Assembly: GCA_965246855.1 (NCBI GenBank)
Contig: CBDFFP010000005.1
Coordinates: 806,001 to 870,000, forward strand
DNA: 64,000 bases
Source of the DNA: UBA1952 sp965246855
GTDB taxonomy: Bacteria > Bacteroidota > Bacteroidia > Chitinophagales > Chitinophagaceae
Direction of reading: 5' to 3'
The translations under genes were made by a program, and so were the position numbers. This document shows, piece after piece, positions 16,218 through 24,353 of the stretch. Every line of letters starts with the position of its first letter. Position 1 is the first letter of the stretch. The notes under the pieces were generated by a model that was not told the DNA's origin, did not search any database, and saw only the letters and a program-made list of their open reading frames with translations.

Positions 16218-17254
16218 AAAAATCCCTTCTCCAAAAGAAAGCGGTGCGCGTGTTTCCGGCCACTCTGGAGCAGCGCCTCTTTCTGGGCTTTCGTAAGCTT
16301 TTTAATCATCGGCCCAATCTCCGCGTCCGACACCGAAAGTGTGCGTGCCCAATCAGTTTCCGTGAGCGAACTGCGATTCAAGTTTTCTAACGAAAGCACG
16401 TAGAAAGCATTCACGTAGTTGCGCAGGGAATGAATGGGTATCAGTGCCAATTCGCGCGTGGTTTTGTCGTTGGTTATTTGCGGGTCGCTGTCAATGCGCA
16501 CGCCCAATGTTTGCGGGTTGGGAACGCGGTTGAAAAGACCTTTTTCTCCTTCTTCCAAACGGTCAAAAGCGCCAATCGGAAAATTGGCCAGCACACCGCC
16601 ATCACCTACCACGTCTAACGAATCGCTCCGGTTTTTTGCCGGTTGAACAACGCCCCGGCGGTCTATACGAATAGCTTCAAAATACAGCGGCACCGACATA
16701 GAAATGCGAACCGCATCGCGCACCTGCATATCCGGGTAGGTGTGTCTTGAAAAATACAGTGCTTTCTGCCGGTTAAAGGAAGTAGCCGTGATGCACAGCT
16801 CTTTTCCGGTGCGCGCATAAAGCTGCGCAAAGCTGAGGTTGGCATTGCCTGTTTTCCGGGAAATAAGTCCGGCCAGCCAGCGGTCAAACGCCTTTCCGCG
16901 GTACCAGCCAAAATTTTTCTGCATCCGGTAAAGCCCGCCGATGAAAAAGAAACGCCCGTCGTTGAACCGCTGAAAGCGCGTGTCGGAAATGACTTTTCCC
17001 GTCTCTGCGCCCGTGTAGCCGATGGAAAGCAGCAGCGCCGTGATAGCGCCCGCCGACGTGCCCGCAAAACCCTGAATATGCTGCATAATGCCTGCCGCTT
17101 CCAGTTCTTGCACCACGCCTGCGTAGGCAATGCCGCGAATGCCCGCGCCCTCAAAAACCAGATTTCGGTAGAGGGGTTTTTGCGCTACGCAATCTTTATA
17201 CGTCCCGAAAAGGAACAGGCCCGCCAGCAGGAAAGAAAGAAAAGTTTTTGGCAT
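16214..17254 (-). CDS. Patatin-like phospholipase, exported
   Basis: 346 residues from MPKTFLSFLLAGLFLFG, a signal peptide. Patatin motifs: oxyanion loop EGAGIRG near residue 35, nucleophile GTSAG with Ser67, and the Asp of the dyad in GDGG (Asp218). It should hydrolyse lipid acyl esters in the envelope or outside. There is no visible C-terminal beta-barrel, unlike PlpD-type proteins. The stop codon overlaps that of the convergent CPBP gene by four bases. Confidence 0.87.
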   Translation of the reverse strand: MPKTFLSFLLAGLFLFGTYKDCVAQKPLYRNLVFEGAGIRGIAYAGVVQELEAAGIMQHIQGFAGTSAGAITALLLSIGYTGAETGKVISDTRFQRFNDGRFFFIGGLYRMQKNFGWYRGKAFDRWLAGLISRKTGNANLSFAQLYARTGKELCITATSFNRQKALYFSRHTYPDMQVRDAVRISMSVPLYFEAIRIDRRGVVQPAKNRSDSLDVVGDGGVLANFPIGAFDRLEEGEKGLFNRVPNPQTLGVRIDSDPQITNDKTTRELALIPIHSLRNYVNAFYVLSLENLNRSSLTETDWARTLSVSDAEIGPMIKKLTKAQKEALLQSGRKHAHRFLLEKGFF

Positions 17255-17314
17255 TATCGCAAACGCTCCCGGAAAATTACGTTGGCGAAGCAAAAAGCCG
17301 GGGATTCTGAATTC

Positions 17315-17749
17315 TTACACCCGCATATCATCCGCTTGCCAATCCGTAATCGCGCGCTTGATTTCTTTTGCGGAAAGGTCTTCCAGCAGGGTGCGGTGGA
17401 GCAGCGAAGGCAGTTGGCTATCCGATGCAAAACGCAACGCGGCGATGCGCCCAAAGCCTAATTTCTCCTCAAAAAGTTCCAGGCGCGCGCCGGTGATTTG
17501 GTAATAACGCAGGCGCATTTCTAACCGAACAATTCTGTCCTGCAAGGTCAGTGCGTAGTGTTGGCGCGTCATCACGCCGAGATAAGTCGTCAGAAAACCC
17601 AAACCCGCTACTGCACCCCAAAGAAGCTTATTGCGTGGAGAATTGCGGGCTTTTACCGCTGTTGCAACCGTAAAGGCAATGCTTGCCGGGAGAAATCCAA
17701 AATGGTGCCGCGGATACAGGCGCACGTGGTTTTTCAAATCCTGTTTCAT
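17315..17749 (-). CDS. DUF6526-like small membrane protein
   Basis: 144 residues. MKQDLKNHVRLYPRHHFGF is followed by two membrane helices (residues 18-35 and 42-60) and a soluble helical C-terminus with RIVRLEMRLRYYQITG. The NHxRxxPxHH opening and overall plan match a Bacteroidota family annotated DUF6526. Function unknown. Confidence 0.7.
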   Translation of the reverse strand: MKQDLKNHVRLYPRHHFGFLPASIAFTVATAVKARNSPRNKLLWGAVAGLGFLTTYLGVMTRQHYALTLQDRIVRLEMRLRYYQITGARLELFEEKLGFGRIAALRFASDSQLPSLLHRTLLEDLSAKEIKRAITDWQADDMRV

Positions 17750-17841
17750 ACATCCAGTGCAGAAACATTCGTGCCGTCCCGCGAGACAAGGAACCGTCTT
17801 CTAAATCAGAAACGGCGTTTTAAAACTGTTACGGACAGCGA

Positions 17842-17910
17842 CTTTTGTCATCCCGAAACGGGATCTTGTTGGCTTGCGTCCGCTAAGACCCCGTTCCGGG
17901 GTGACAAAAG
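17842..17910. repeat. Extragenic hairpin element with TTTGTCATCCCG termini
   Basis: Two 26-base arms (17842-17867 and 17885-17910) pair with three mismatches, two or more of which could be G-U in RNA, around a 17-base loop. The arms begin CTTTTGTCATCCCGAAACGG. A degenerate relative lies at 56501-56586. It sits between genes transcribed in the same direction (minus). Confidence 0.75.
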
Positions 17911-17953
17911 ATTTCCGACAAGCACTCATTCTTGCTTAGGAGGTGTTCAGTTA

Positions 17954-18673
17954 TTAAACGTCCTTCTTCCGATGCCCGATCTTGTTTACCGCGTCTTTTT
18001 CCGGGTCGTATTTTTTCCTTCCTTCCACCACCGCTTTCATCTCTTTTTGAAAGAAACGACAAGCCGGTTGCAGCGCACATTCTTCGCACTTCGGGCGGCG
18101 GGCTATGCAGATATAACGCCCGTGCAGAATCAGCCAGTGGTGCGCTTTATAGAGTTCTTCTTCGGGAATGTGTTTCACCAATTGCGCTTCGGTTTCATCG
18201 GGATTGCGCGCGCCTTTCGTCAGGCCGATCCGCGCCGATACGCGAAACACGTGTGTATCCACCGCCATCGCCGCCTGGCTCCACGCGACAGACAGCACCA
18301 CATTCGCCGTTTTCCGGCCCACGCCGGGTAGCAGAATCAACTCTTCCATTGTCTGCGGCACTTCGCCGCCGTGGTGTTCACAAAGGCGCTGTGCCATGCC
18401 CAAAAGATGTCGCGTTTTGTTGTTGGCAAAACTCACCGATTTTATGTGCGCGAATACGTCTTCCGTCTGTGCCTTCGCTAAAAATTCCGGAGTTGGAAAA
18501 GCCACAAAAAGTGGTGGCGTGACGATGTTCACGCGCTTATCCGTGCATTGCGCCGAAAGAATCACCGCCACAATCAGCTCATACGGACTGCGGAAAGAAA
18601 GTTCCGTTTCGGCCACCGGAACATGCTCCCGGAACCAGCTAAGAACAAAGTCGTAACGCTGTTTTAAAAGCAA
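17954..18673 (-). CDS. nth: Endonuclease III (DNA glycosylase/AP lyase)
   Basis: Full-length Nth: SPYELIVAVILSAQCTDKRVN, the helix-hairpin-helix LPGVGRKTANVVLS with catalytic Lys, the catalytic Asp in AVDTHVFRVS, and the [4Fe-4S] cysteines in CIARRPKCEECALQPAC. It removes oxidised pyrimidines in base-excision repair. There is no ATG at the front. I use TTG at 18673 (LLKQRYDFVLSWF, matching the usual Nth start); a further TTG at 18694 would run into a heptamer repeat. Confidence 0.92.
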   Translation of the reverse strand: MLLKQRYDFVLSWFREHVPVAETELSFRSPYELIVAVILSAQCTDKRVNIVTPPLFVAFPTPEFLAKAQTEDVFAHIKSVSFANNKTRHLLGMAQRLCEHHGGEVPQTMEELILLPGVGRKTANVVLSVAWSQAAMAVDTHVFRVSARIGLTKGARNPDETEAQLVKHIPEEELYKAHHWLILHGRYICIARRPKCEECALQPACRFFQKEMKAVVEGRKKYDPEKDAVNKIGHRKKDV

Positions 18674-18705
18674 TGGATAATGGATAATGAACAATGAATA
18701 ATAGC
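18671..18705. repeat. Heptamer-periodic extragenic array (5 units)
   Basis: CAATGGA, TAATGGA, TAATGAA, CAATGAA, TAATAGC. The array overlaps the start codon of nth and runs straight into the TTGGA-type array. Confidence 0.65.
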
Positions 18706-18806
18706 GGACGTTCCAACGACTTTAGCCTGTCCAACACTCCAACGCGAAGCGTCCAACATTCCAACGCCCGAAGGGGCCGTCCAACGCAAAGCATCCAACA
18801 GCTTTA
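18706..18806. repeat. TTGGA-headed modular extragenic repeat, locus 1
   Basis: Read on the minus strand it is a chain of modules that each begin TTGGA: TTGGATGCTTTGCG, a 20-base module ending CCCCTTCGGGCG, TTGGAATG, TTGGACGCTTCGCG, TTGGAGTG, TTGGACAGGCTAAAGTCG, TTGGAACG. Several longer modules contain a small self-complementary segment. It fills the gap between nth and msrB. Confidence 0.8.
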
Positions 18807-18809
18807 GCC

Positions 18810-19343
18810 TTATTTTCCTGGCACAAATTCCAACACCGCCGAGTTCATGCAATAACGTTTGCCAGTGGGCGCGGGGCCGTCGTCAAAAATGTGGCCGAGG
18901 TGAGAGTCGCAACGGGCGCAGGTTACTTCTATGCGGTCCATGCCTGCGGTGTTGTCTGTGGTGTAGTCCATCGCACTTTTGCGAATCGGCTCAAAGAAAG
19001 ACGGCCATCCGCAGCCCGACGCAAACTTGGCCGTGCTTTTAAACAAGGCGTTTCCACACACGGCGCAGTAGTAGGTTCCCGGCTCGTCGGTCTTGTAATA
19101 CTTGCCGGTAAAAGCCCATTCGGTTTCTTTTTCGCGGGCAACACCATACACGCCTGAAGGCAGGATCTTCTTCCACTCCGCGTCTGAAACGTGCAGCTTT
19201 GTGGTGTCAGTGCGAGAATAGTAAGGGTTTTTTTTCTCGCCGCCTTTGCCCGCAGAAGCGGCGCAGGAGAAAGCGAAAAGCAGCGGCAGAAGCAAGGCTT
19301 TTCTAATAGAAAAAGAAGCGACGGAACGGGAAAGGAATTTCAT
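18810..19343 (-). CDS. msrB: Exported peptide-methionine (R)-S-oxide reductase MsrB
   Basis: 177 residues. A signal sequence (MKFLSRSVASFSIRKALLLPLL...FSCAAS, possibly lipidated at the Cys) precedes a complete SelR/MsrB domain: WKKILPSGVYGVAREKETEWAFTG region, zinc CxxC pairs CAVCG and CARCD, GCGWPSFFEP, HLGHIFDDGP and the catalytic Cys in RYCMNSAVL. It repairs methionine-R-sulphoxide in envelope proteins, in keeping with the exported thioredoxin elsewhere in the window as a possible reductant. Confidence 0.92.
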   Translation of the reverse strand: MKFLSRSVASFSIRKALLLPLLFAFSCAASAGKGGEKKNPYYSRTDTTKLHVSDAEWKKILPSGVYGVAREKETEWAFTGKYYKTDEPGTYYCAVCGNALFKSTAKFASGCGWPSFFEPIRKSAMDYTTDNTAGMDRIEVTCARCDSHLGHIFDDGPAPTGKRYCMNSAVLEFVPGK

Positions 19344-19404
19344 GGTTTTTTGGGAGGGGGAAGAAAGGAATAAGGAAATACGCTTTTCCTGCGCCGAAAG
19401 TTTG

Positions 19405-19797
19405 CTATTTCGTCAGTGCGATAAGAGAGATTTCTACCCGTGCGCCTTTAGGCAGTCCAGCCACCGCAATGGTTTCCCGCGCTGGGGCATTGGCCGCTTC
19501 AAAGTATTGTCCATACACTTCGTTTACTGTGCCGAAAACGGCCATGTCGAGGATGAAAATAGACGTCTTCACGACCTGCGAAAAATCACTTCCGGCTTCC
19601 GTCAGGATTGCTTTCAAGGCTTCCATGACACGGCGTGTTTCCTCGCGGATGTCGTCGCCGTCGTAGAGCGTGCCGGTTGCGGGATCAAGGGCGATTTGCC
19701 CGGAAACAAAAAGCATTTCGCCGGCCTTTACGGCCTGGTTGTAGGGGCCAATGGGCGCGGCAGCTTTGGACGTGCGGATGATGTGGCGGGTGTTCAT
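19405..19797 (-). CDS. ridA: RidA family 2-iminobutanoate/2-iminopropanoate deaminase
   Basis: 130 residues. SKAAAPIGPYNQAVKAGEMLFVSGQI, then VVKTSIFILDMAVFGTVNEVYGQYF and ARETIAVAGLPKGARVEISLIA with the substrate-binding Arg. It hydrolyses reactive enamines and imines made by PLP enzymes. I start at ATG 19797; the frame is open upstream only because it mirrors the overlapping divergent tsaB region. Confidence 0.92.
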   Translation of the reverse strand: MNTRHIIRTSKAAAPIGPYNQAVKAGEMLFVSGQIALDPATGTLYDGDDIREETRRVMEALKAILTEAGSDFSQVVKTSIFILDMAVFGTVNEVYGQYFEAANAPARETIAVAGLPKGARVEISLIALTK

Positions 19798-19827
19798 AAG
19801 AGCGGCTTCAAAGCTAAGTGCTGCGCC

Positions 19828-19835
19828 TACATTTG
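19828..19835 (+). promoter_or_regulatory. Candidate -7 box, near-leaderless, tsaB
   Basis: TACATTTG matches TAnnTTTG perfectly and ends five bases before the ATG. Confidence 0.55.
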
Positions 19836-19840
19836 CCCCG

Positions 19841-20503
19841 ATGGCGCTGCTCCTTTTTATAGATACCTCTTCAGACGAAGGCTTTGTGGGCCTTGCAGAA
19901 AACGAAGTGTGGATAGCACAGAAAACACTGTCTGACGCCCGCCGTTTTGGCGAAATGTTGCACACAGAAGCAGGACTTTTGATGGCGAAAACCGGAAAGT
20001 CGTGGAAGGAACTGGATGCGGTAGCAGTGGTGAGCGGCCCCGGTTCCTACACCGGCCTGCGCATGGGCATGGCGGCGGCGAAAGGCTGGTGCTTTGCCTT
20101 AAATATTCCGCTGATAACGCTGAACCGGCTTCAGCTTCTGCTCCAGCAATGGACAAGGGAAAACCCGGCTTCCGGAAAGGTAGCATTGCTGCTTCCGGCC
20201 CGCGCGGGCGAGTGGTTTGGGATTGCAGCGGAGGAAGAAAACCTGCTGTTTCCGGCCCGTCATTTCAGCGAAGAGACTTTTAAACCCGAGGCTGAGAAGC
20301 ATTCTTTTGACCACATTCTTATCGCAGGAGAGGAGAATATTGTTTTAGGAGGAGAAGACAAAGCAGAAGTAAAAAAAACAACCGACCGTTTGAATTATGA
20401 TAGCCTCGCAGTCACTTTAGAGGAGGGTTTTGAGAGAAAATCTTTTGCGGATTTAGTAAAAGTAAAACCAGAATATTTAAAAGAGGTGTACATAAACCGT
20501 TGA
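19841..20503 (+). CDS. tsaB: tRNA t6A-modification protein TsaB
   Basis: 220 residues. LLLFIDTSSDEGFVGL opens the ASKHA-type fold, followed by the TsaB signature AVVSGPGSYTGLRMGMAAAKGWCFAL. With TsaC, TsaD and TsaE it makes N6-threonylcarbamoyl-adenosine at position 37 of ANN-decoding tRNAs; TsaB is the non-catalytic partner of TsaD. Start chosen at the ATG just after the perfect -7 box. Confidence 0.92.
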   Translation: MALLLFIDTSSDEGFVGLAENEVWIAQKTLSDARRFGEMLHTEAGLLMAKTGKSWKELDAVAVVSGPGSYTGLRMGMAAAKGWCFALNIPLITLNRLQLLLQQWTRENPASGKVALLLPARAGEWFGIAAEEENLLFPARHFSEETFKPEAEKHSFDHILIAGEENIVLGGEDKAEVKKTTDRLNYDSLAVTLEEGFERKSFADLVKVKPEYLKEVYINR

Positions 20504-20593
20504 TTTTCAGCATTTTATGTGGAGGATTAAGAAAATATCCACCCGTAATTATAATATTTAACCCAGTATTAACAGTATATAAGAGACTTCTTC

Positions 20594-20623
20594 TTTGTAA
20601 TATCCATTATGAAAGTATATTTG
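20594..20623 (+). promoter_or_regulatory. Strong Bacteroidota promoter of the ArsR-type gene
   Basis: TTTG at 20594-20597 and TATATTTG at 20616-20623 are perfect -33 and -7 elements 18 bases apart. About 74 bases of untranslated leader follow, unusually long for this window. Confidence 0.75.
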
Positions 20624-20697
20624 CGCATTCTTATCGCGGTTTCCCTGTCGCGAAGTTTTTTTTCACCATCCCCTTTTTCAATTTTCTGTTCAAAACA

Positions 20698-21099
20698 ATG
20701 GAAAGCAATCAGCACCACGAGGCTACTGTAGCCGCCTCTGAAACACACGCTACAAACCATTCTTCTAACGAAGGCGCCGCTCTTCTGGACTATGCGTCTT
20801 CTAAAAACGCCGCGCTCACGCTTCGTGCTATCAACCACAAGCTGCGCCAGCAAATCATCAAACTGCTTGACGAAAACAAGCGCATGAATGTTACCGACAT
20901 TTATGTAAAACTCCGTCTTGAGCAGTCCGTTGCTTCGCAGCACCTCGCTATCCTGCGTCGTGCCAACATCGTGAAAACGGTGCGTGAAGGCAAGTTCATT
21001 CATTATGCGCTGAACAACGAGCGCATCGCGGCCATCTCCAAATTCGTAGCGGATATGACTGCCGAAGCAGCTTCTACGGATTCAAAAGGAGACGCTTAA
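20698..21099 (+). CDS. ArsR-family winged-helix transcriptional regulator
   Basis: 133 residues. A polar N-terminal tail (about 35 residues, His/Ala/Thr-rich) leads to the winged helix: ALTLRAINHKLRQQIIKLLDEN, MNVTDIYVKLRLEQSVASQHLAILRRANIVKTVREGKFIHYALN. The recognition helix is VASQHLAILR. No Cys metal site is visible in the DNA-binding helix, so it is probably not an arsenic/zinc sensor. It has its own strong promoter and terminator, and stands alone. Confidence 0.88.
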   Translation: MESNQHHEATVAASETHATNHSSNEGAALLDYASSKNAALTLRAINHKLRQQIIKLLDENKRMNVTDIYVKLRLEQSVASQHLAILRRANIVKTVREGKFIHYALNNERIAAISKFVADMTAEAASTDSKGDA

Positions 21100-21121
21100 T
21101 TCTGGTTTCCCCAATTGCAGG

Positions 21122-21155
21122 AAAGCCGTCCCGAAAAGGGGCGGCTTTTTTGTTC
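21122..21155 (+). terminator. Rho-independent terminator after the ArsR-type gene
   Basis: AAGCCGTCCC, loop GAAAA, GGGGCGGCTT, then a T run (TTTTTTGTTCTT). Confidence 0.85.
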
Positions 21156-21247
21156 TTATCCCTTGGCAGAGGTGCGCTGAACAGCCCGCAGAGCACTCTT
21201 CTTTGCAAGGACTCATTTTTCTTTTCCGTTCATTCAAAAGGCTTCTT

Positions 21248-21255
21248 TATTTTAG
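21248..21255 (+). promoter_or_regulatory. Candidate -7 box, near-leaderless, M48 peptidase gene
   Basis: TATTTTAG resembles TAnnTTTG and ends six bases before the ATG at 21262; it is the reason for preferring that ATG to the in-frame ATG at 21298. Confidence 0.4.
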
Positions 21256-21261
21256 CAAAAA

Positions 21262-22773
21262 ATGAAGCCTTCCCGGCATGGCCCATCCGGTGTATTTATG
21301 ATTCTGCGAAAACGGAGGACCTTTCTTCCCTTCTTCTTAATAGCCTTTTCCCTGCTGTCCGCCTTTGTAAAAACAGCGGCGCAGGACGCATTGTTTCAAT
21401 CCCTCAGCAAGCGCAGCAGTGAGGTGTATAAAGCCGAAGCCGTCGCCTACCGCGCCCGCACGGCAGACAAAAAATTCCCCGACAGCAAGGAAGCGCAACG
21501 CCTGTATTCCAAAGCGATAAAGGAACGAAACGAGGCAATGGCGGAGATGATTGAAGAAGACAAGCTCACCGCAGACCCCATCTTGCTGCAACGCTGCGAA
21601 AGCGTGATTTCACGATTGCGAAACGCCAATCCGAGCTATGATTTAAAAGGGATAAAAATCTTTATCGCACGTTCCGGCGAGCCAAATGCGTTTTGCTTTG
21701 GCGAAGGAACGCTGGTGGTGAACCGGGGGATTTTCCTGTTGGTGGAAAACGAAGACGAGCTGGCTTTTATCATGGCCCACGAGCTTTCCCACCAATTCCT
21801 CAACCATGTAGAAGCGCGGTATCAGCGGCAGATTTCCATGCGCGTTTCCAAAGATTTTAAAGACGAAGTGAAGACGGCGGTGAAGGCAGGAAGAACGCAG
21901 GCCGACGAATACCTCGCGCTCCGCCGCAGGCTGTATGCCGAGCAGGGTGAATACAGTCGCACGCATGAACTGGAAGCCGACAGTCTTGGGCTGGCGATGT
22001 GTGTCAAAGCAGGCTACGATGCGGGCAAAGCAGCGCAAATGCTCCTCAAGCTCAACCGTGTGGATGAAATATGGGTGGGCCTTAACCTCTACGACCTGCA
22101 AAAGCTTCAAATCTCCACGCCGGAAGCGGCCAAGCCGCAACGATACAGCGGTCTTTCGGGCGCGAAGGTGACGCTCACCGCCAAAAATCCTTTTGATTCC
22201 CTCAAACGCACCCACCCGGACGCGCTGCTCCGCTACACCACGCTTCTTCACCGCGACACGCCGCAAAAAACCGACGCACCAAAGGAGATTCTGCAACGCA
22301 CCGCTACGCCGGAGAAAGGCCGACAACTGGTGGAAATCATCTGTTATTATTTGGAGGGGCGCAGCATTGGGCTGGCGCTGCACTATGTCTTGCTGGCGCA
22401 AAGCTGTGGCTTTACGGATGCGGTTTTTGACGACCTCCTTTCAGCTTCGCTGAGTGGACTGCGCGGCGCGGCCAAAAGAGGCGAGCGTTACGATGCGACC
22501 TATGTTTATACTTCCAACAACTGCTCCCTGCGGGAATTGCAAGTGGCGCTGGGAAAGTTGAGCGATACGCAATTGGGCGAAAAGGCTTCTTTCTTTCTCC
22601 AAAAATCCGGCTCATCCACCACACCAAGTTATCGCTTTGCGCAGGCGGCTTATGAGGTGTTTGTAACCGAAGGGAAAAACGCTGTGGAGGCTAAGAATGC
22701 GTTGCTACCAAATGACTTTGCGTTCCTTCTCATCGCGCTTTCCCACACTGATAAAATCCCTTCTTCTAAATGA
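21262..22773 (+). CDS. Exported M48-family metalloprotease
   Basis: 503 residues with a signal peptide (RTFLPFFLIAFSLLSAF...AAQ). The zinc motif is AFIMAHELSHQFLNH with His173, Glu174 and His177; HELEAD near residue 235 supplies the third ligand. The domain resembles BepA/Oma1-type M48 proteases, which degrade or help fold outer-membrane proteins. The C-terminal ~230 residues are not recognised. The alternative start at 21298 would shorten the signal peptide. The stop overlaps the next start (ATGA), so the two genes are translationally coupled. Confidence 0.87.
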   Translation: MKPSRHGPSGVFMILRKRRTFLPFFLIAFSLLSAFVKTAAQDALFQSLSKRSSEVYKAEAVAYRARTADKKFPDSKEAQRLYSKAIKERNEAMAEMIEEDKLTADPILLQRCESVISRLRNANPSYDLKGIKIFIARSGEPNAFCFGEGTLVVNRGIFLLVENEDELAFIMAHELSHQFLNHVEARYQRQISMRVSKDFKDEVKTAVKAGRTQADEYLALRRRLYAEQGEYSRTHELEADSLGLAMCVKAGYDAGKAAQMLLKLNRVDEIWVGLNLYDLQKLQISTPEAAKPQRYSGLSGAKVTLTAKNPFDSLKRTHPDALLRYTTLLHRDTPQKTDAPKEILQRTATPEKGRQLVEIICYYLEGRSIGLALHYVLLAQSCGFTDAVFDDLLSASLSGLRGAAKRGERYDATYVYTSNNCSLRELQVALGKLSDTQLGEKASFFLQKSGSSTTPSYRFAQAAYEVFVTEGKNAVEAKNALLPNDFAFLLIALSHTDKIPSSK

Positions 22774-24305
22774 AATTTCTGCGGACACTTCTCCTGCTTT
22801 GCGGCTTGCTGCAAGGCTTTTCCAGCACCGCCCAAACGGCTATCCTAACCGACATTGGCGACTACAGCTCCGGCAGGCTGGTGACGATTACGACGAACCG
22901 CGACGTAACCGGCTACTTGTTTTTCTACAAGCTCCACGACAAGGACACGAACTACTATGTGCGCCTTTTTGACGAGAACCTGCAAGTGGTGGGCAACACC
23001 ACTTTCGCTGCCGGAAAAGCGGTGGGCATCAGCCGCGCGCTCTACGAGTCGGGGCGGCTGATGCTGCTTTGTACGGAGCGCGTGAAGGCCGAAACCTACC
23101 GGCAGCAGGTGCGGGTCTTGAAGCTGGACAGCAGCGTTGCGACGGTTTATGACTACGCGCCCGACGCGGCAGATTTGCGCAAGGAGTCCAACATTGCTTT
23201 CAAGAACGGCGATGCCTACCTGGGCTACTACACCAATGTGGAAGGGCTGGGCTTTTTGGGGACGTATGATTTAAGCTTTTCCAAAGGCGGCATGGTGGCG
23301 GTGATGCTTTCCTTGGACGGAAAAGAACAGTGGCGGCAGAAGATTACCGACCCGCATTACGGCTATCTTTCCGGGCGGCTTTTGACGGCTACGCCGCAGG
23401 TAGCAGTGTATTATCTGGTTACAAAACAGAACCGCACTTCCCACGACGGCGAAACCTCCCTGCTGGGCCTGAACCCCCAGACGGGCGCGGAGATTTTCCG
23501 GCAGCCGATGGCGGGCGGCGGCGAGGCGTGGGACCCGGAATTTGTGAAGACGCTGGACGACGGGCGCATCCTGATTTGCAACAACCTGACCGACGAAGAC
23601 CAAAAGCTAACGGACGCTCGCCAAACGGGCTTTAACTACGGCATCCTGAACATCCAAACAGGTCGGCTGGAAAACCTCCGAACCATTCATTATGCCACAG
23701 ATCTGGGCAACGAGGTGGAGATGAAAAACAGCACCAAATCGCGCGAAGGCTTTCTGCACTTGGAAAACATGCTGCTTTTGCCCGATAGTTCTGCCGTGAT
23801 TGTAGGCGAGTTTTACAAGCGCACGGTAAACGGCGGCGGACTGGCGCTGGCCATTATTGGCGCGCCCTTCGGCGTGATTGGCGACACCTACTCGCAGGGC
23901 ACGATAAACGACTTCTTTATGATGCGCCTCTCGCCCGACGGCAAGGTGGAGAAGGTGCAGCGCATCGACCACAAGCCGTTTCGCGTGCGGGTGCAAACGG
24001 GCACTTCCATCGGGATGCTGAGCCGCTATCTGGAGAACACCGGCGCGTTCCATTATCACCACACCGACGACACCGACCCGGCGCGGAAAAAGATTGTGCT
24101 GCTCGGCAACACCGGCGGCGACGGCATGGCGGCCACGCTGGTGAGCATTGACAAGGATGGCTATAAAAAGAAAACCCTCTACAGCGCGGAAAAATTCAAG
24201 GCTACGCCGATGGCGCTGTATAAAGCCAAACCGGGCTATGTGCTTTTGATGAAGCAGGGCGCAAAAGGCAAGGGCATGACGATGGAACTGATGGCGACGG
24301 AGTGA
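22770..24305 (+). CDS. Exported hypothetical protein, possibly DUF6770-like
   Basis: 511 residues. MKFLRTLLLLCGLLQGFSSTAQ is a signal peptide. The body shows repeated strand-turn-strand units (GYLFFYKLHDKDTNYYVRLFDENLQVV, TVYDYAPD, ILNIQTGRLENLRTI), suggesting a beta-propeller-like fold. The FFYKLHDKD...YxVRLFDENLxVVG opening recalls a Bacteroidota secreted family I know as DUF6770, but I am not certain. Coupled by a 4-base overlap to the M48 protease. Confidence 0.75.
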   Translation: MKFLRTLLLLCGLLQGFSSTAQTAILTDIGDYSSGRLVTITTNRDVTGYLFFYKLHDKDTNYYVRLFDENLQVVGNTTFAAGKAVGISRALYESGRLMLLCTERVKAETYRQQVRVLKLDSSVATVYDYAPDAADLRKESNIAFKNGDAYLGYYTNVEGLGFLGTYDLSFSKGGMVAVMLSLDGKEQWRQKITDPHYGYLSGRLLTATPQVAVYYLVTKQNRTSHDGETSLLGLNPQTGAEIFRQPMAGGGEAWDPEFVKTLDDGRILICNNLTDEDQKLTDARQTGFNYGILNIQTGRLENLRTIHYATDLGNEVEMKNSTKSREGFLHLENMLLLPDSSAVIVGEFYKRTVNGGGLALAIIGAPFGVIGDTYSQGTINDFFMMRLSPDGKVEKVQRIDHKPFRVRVQTGTSIGMLSRYLENTGAFHYHHTDDTDPARKKIVLLGNTGGDGMAATLVSIDKDGYKKKTLYSAEKFKATPMALYKAKPGYVLLMKQGAKGKGMTMELMATE

Positions 24306-24353
24306 TGTGTTAGGCTACTGACAGTATAATAGAAGCAGTCTTCCCTAAATCGA

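Noticed and set aside
18674..18694. Extra N-terminal residues for Nth from the TTG at 18694
   Set aside because: These codons are part of the CAATGAA/TAATGGA heptamer array and do not match the usual Nth N-terminus.
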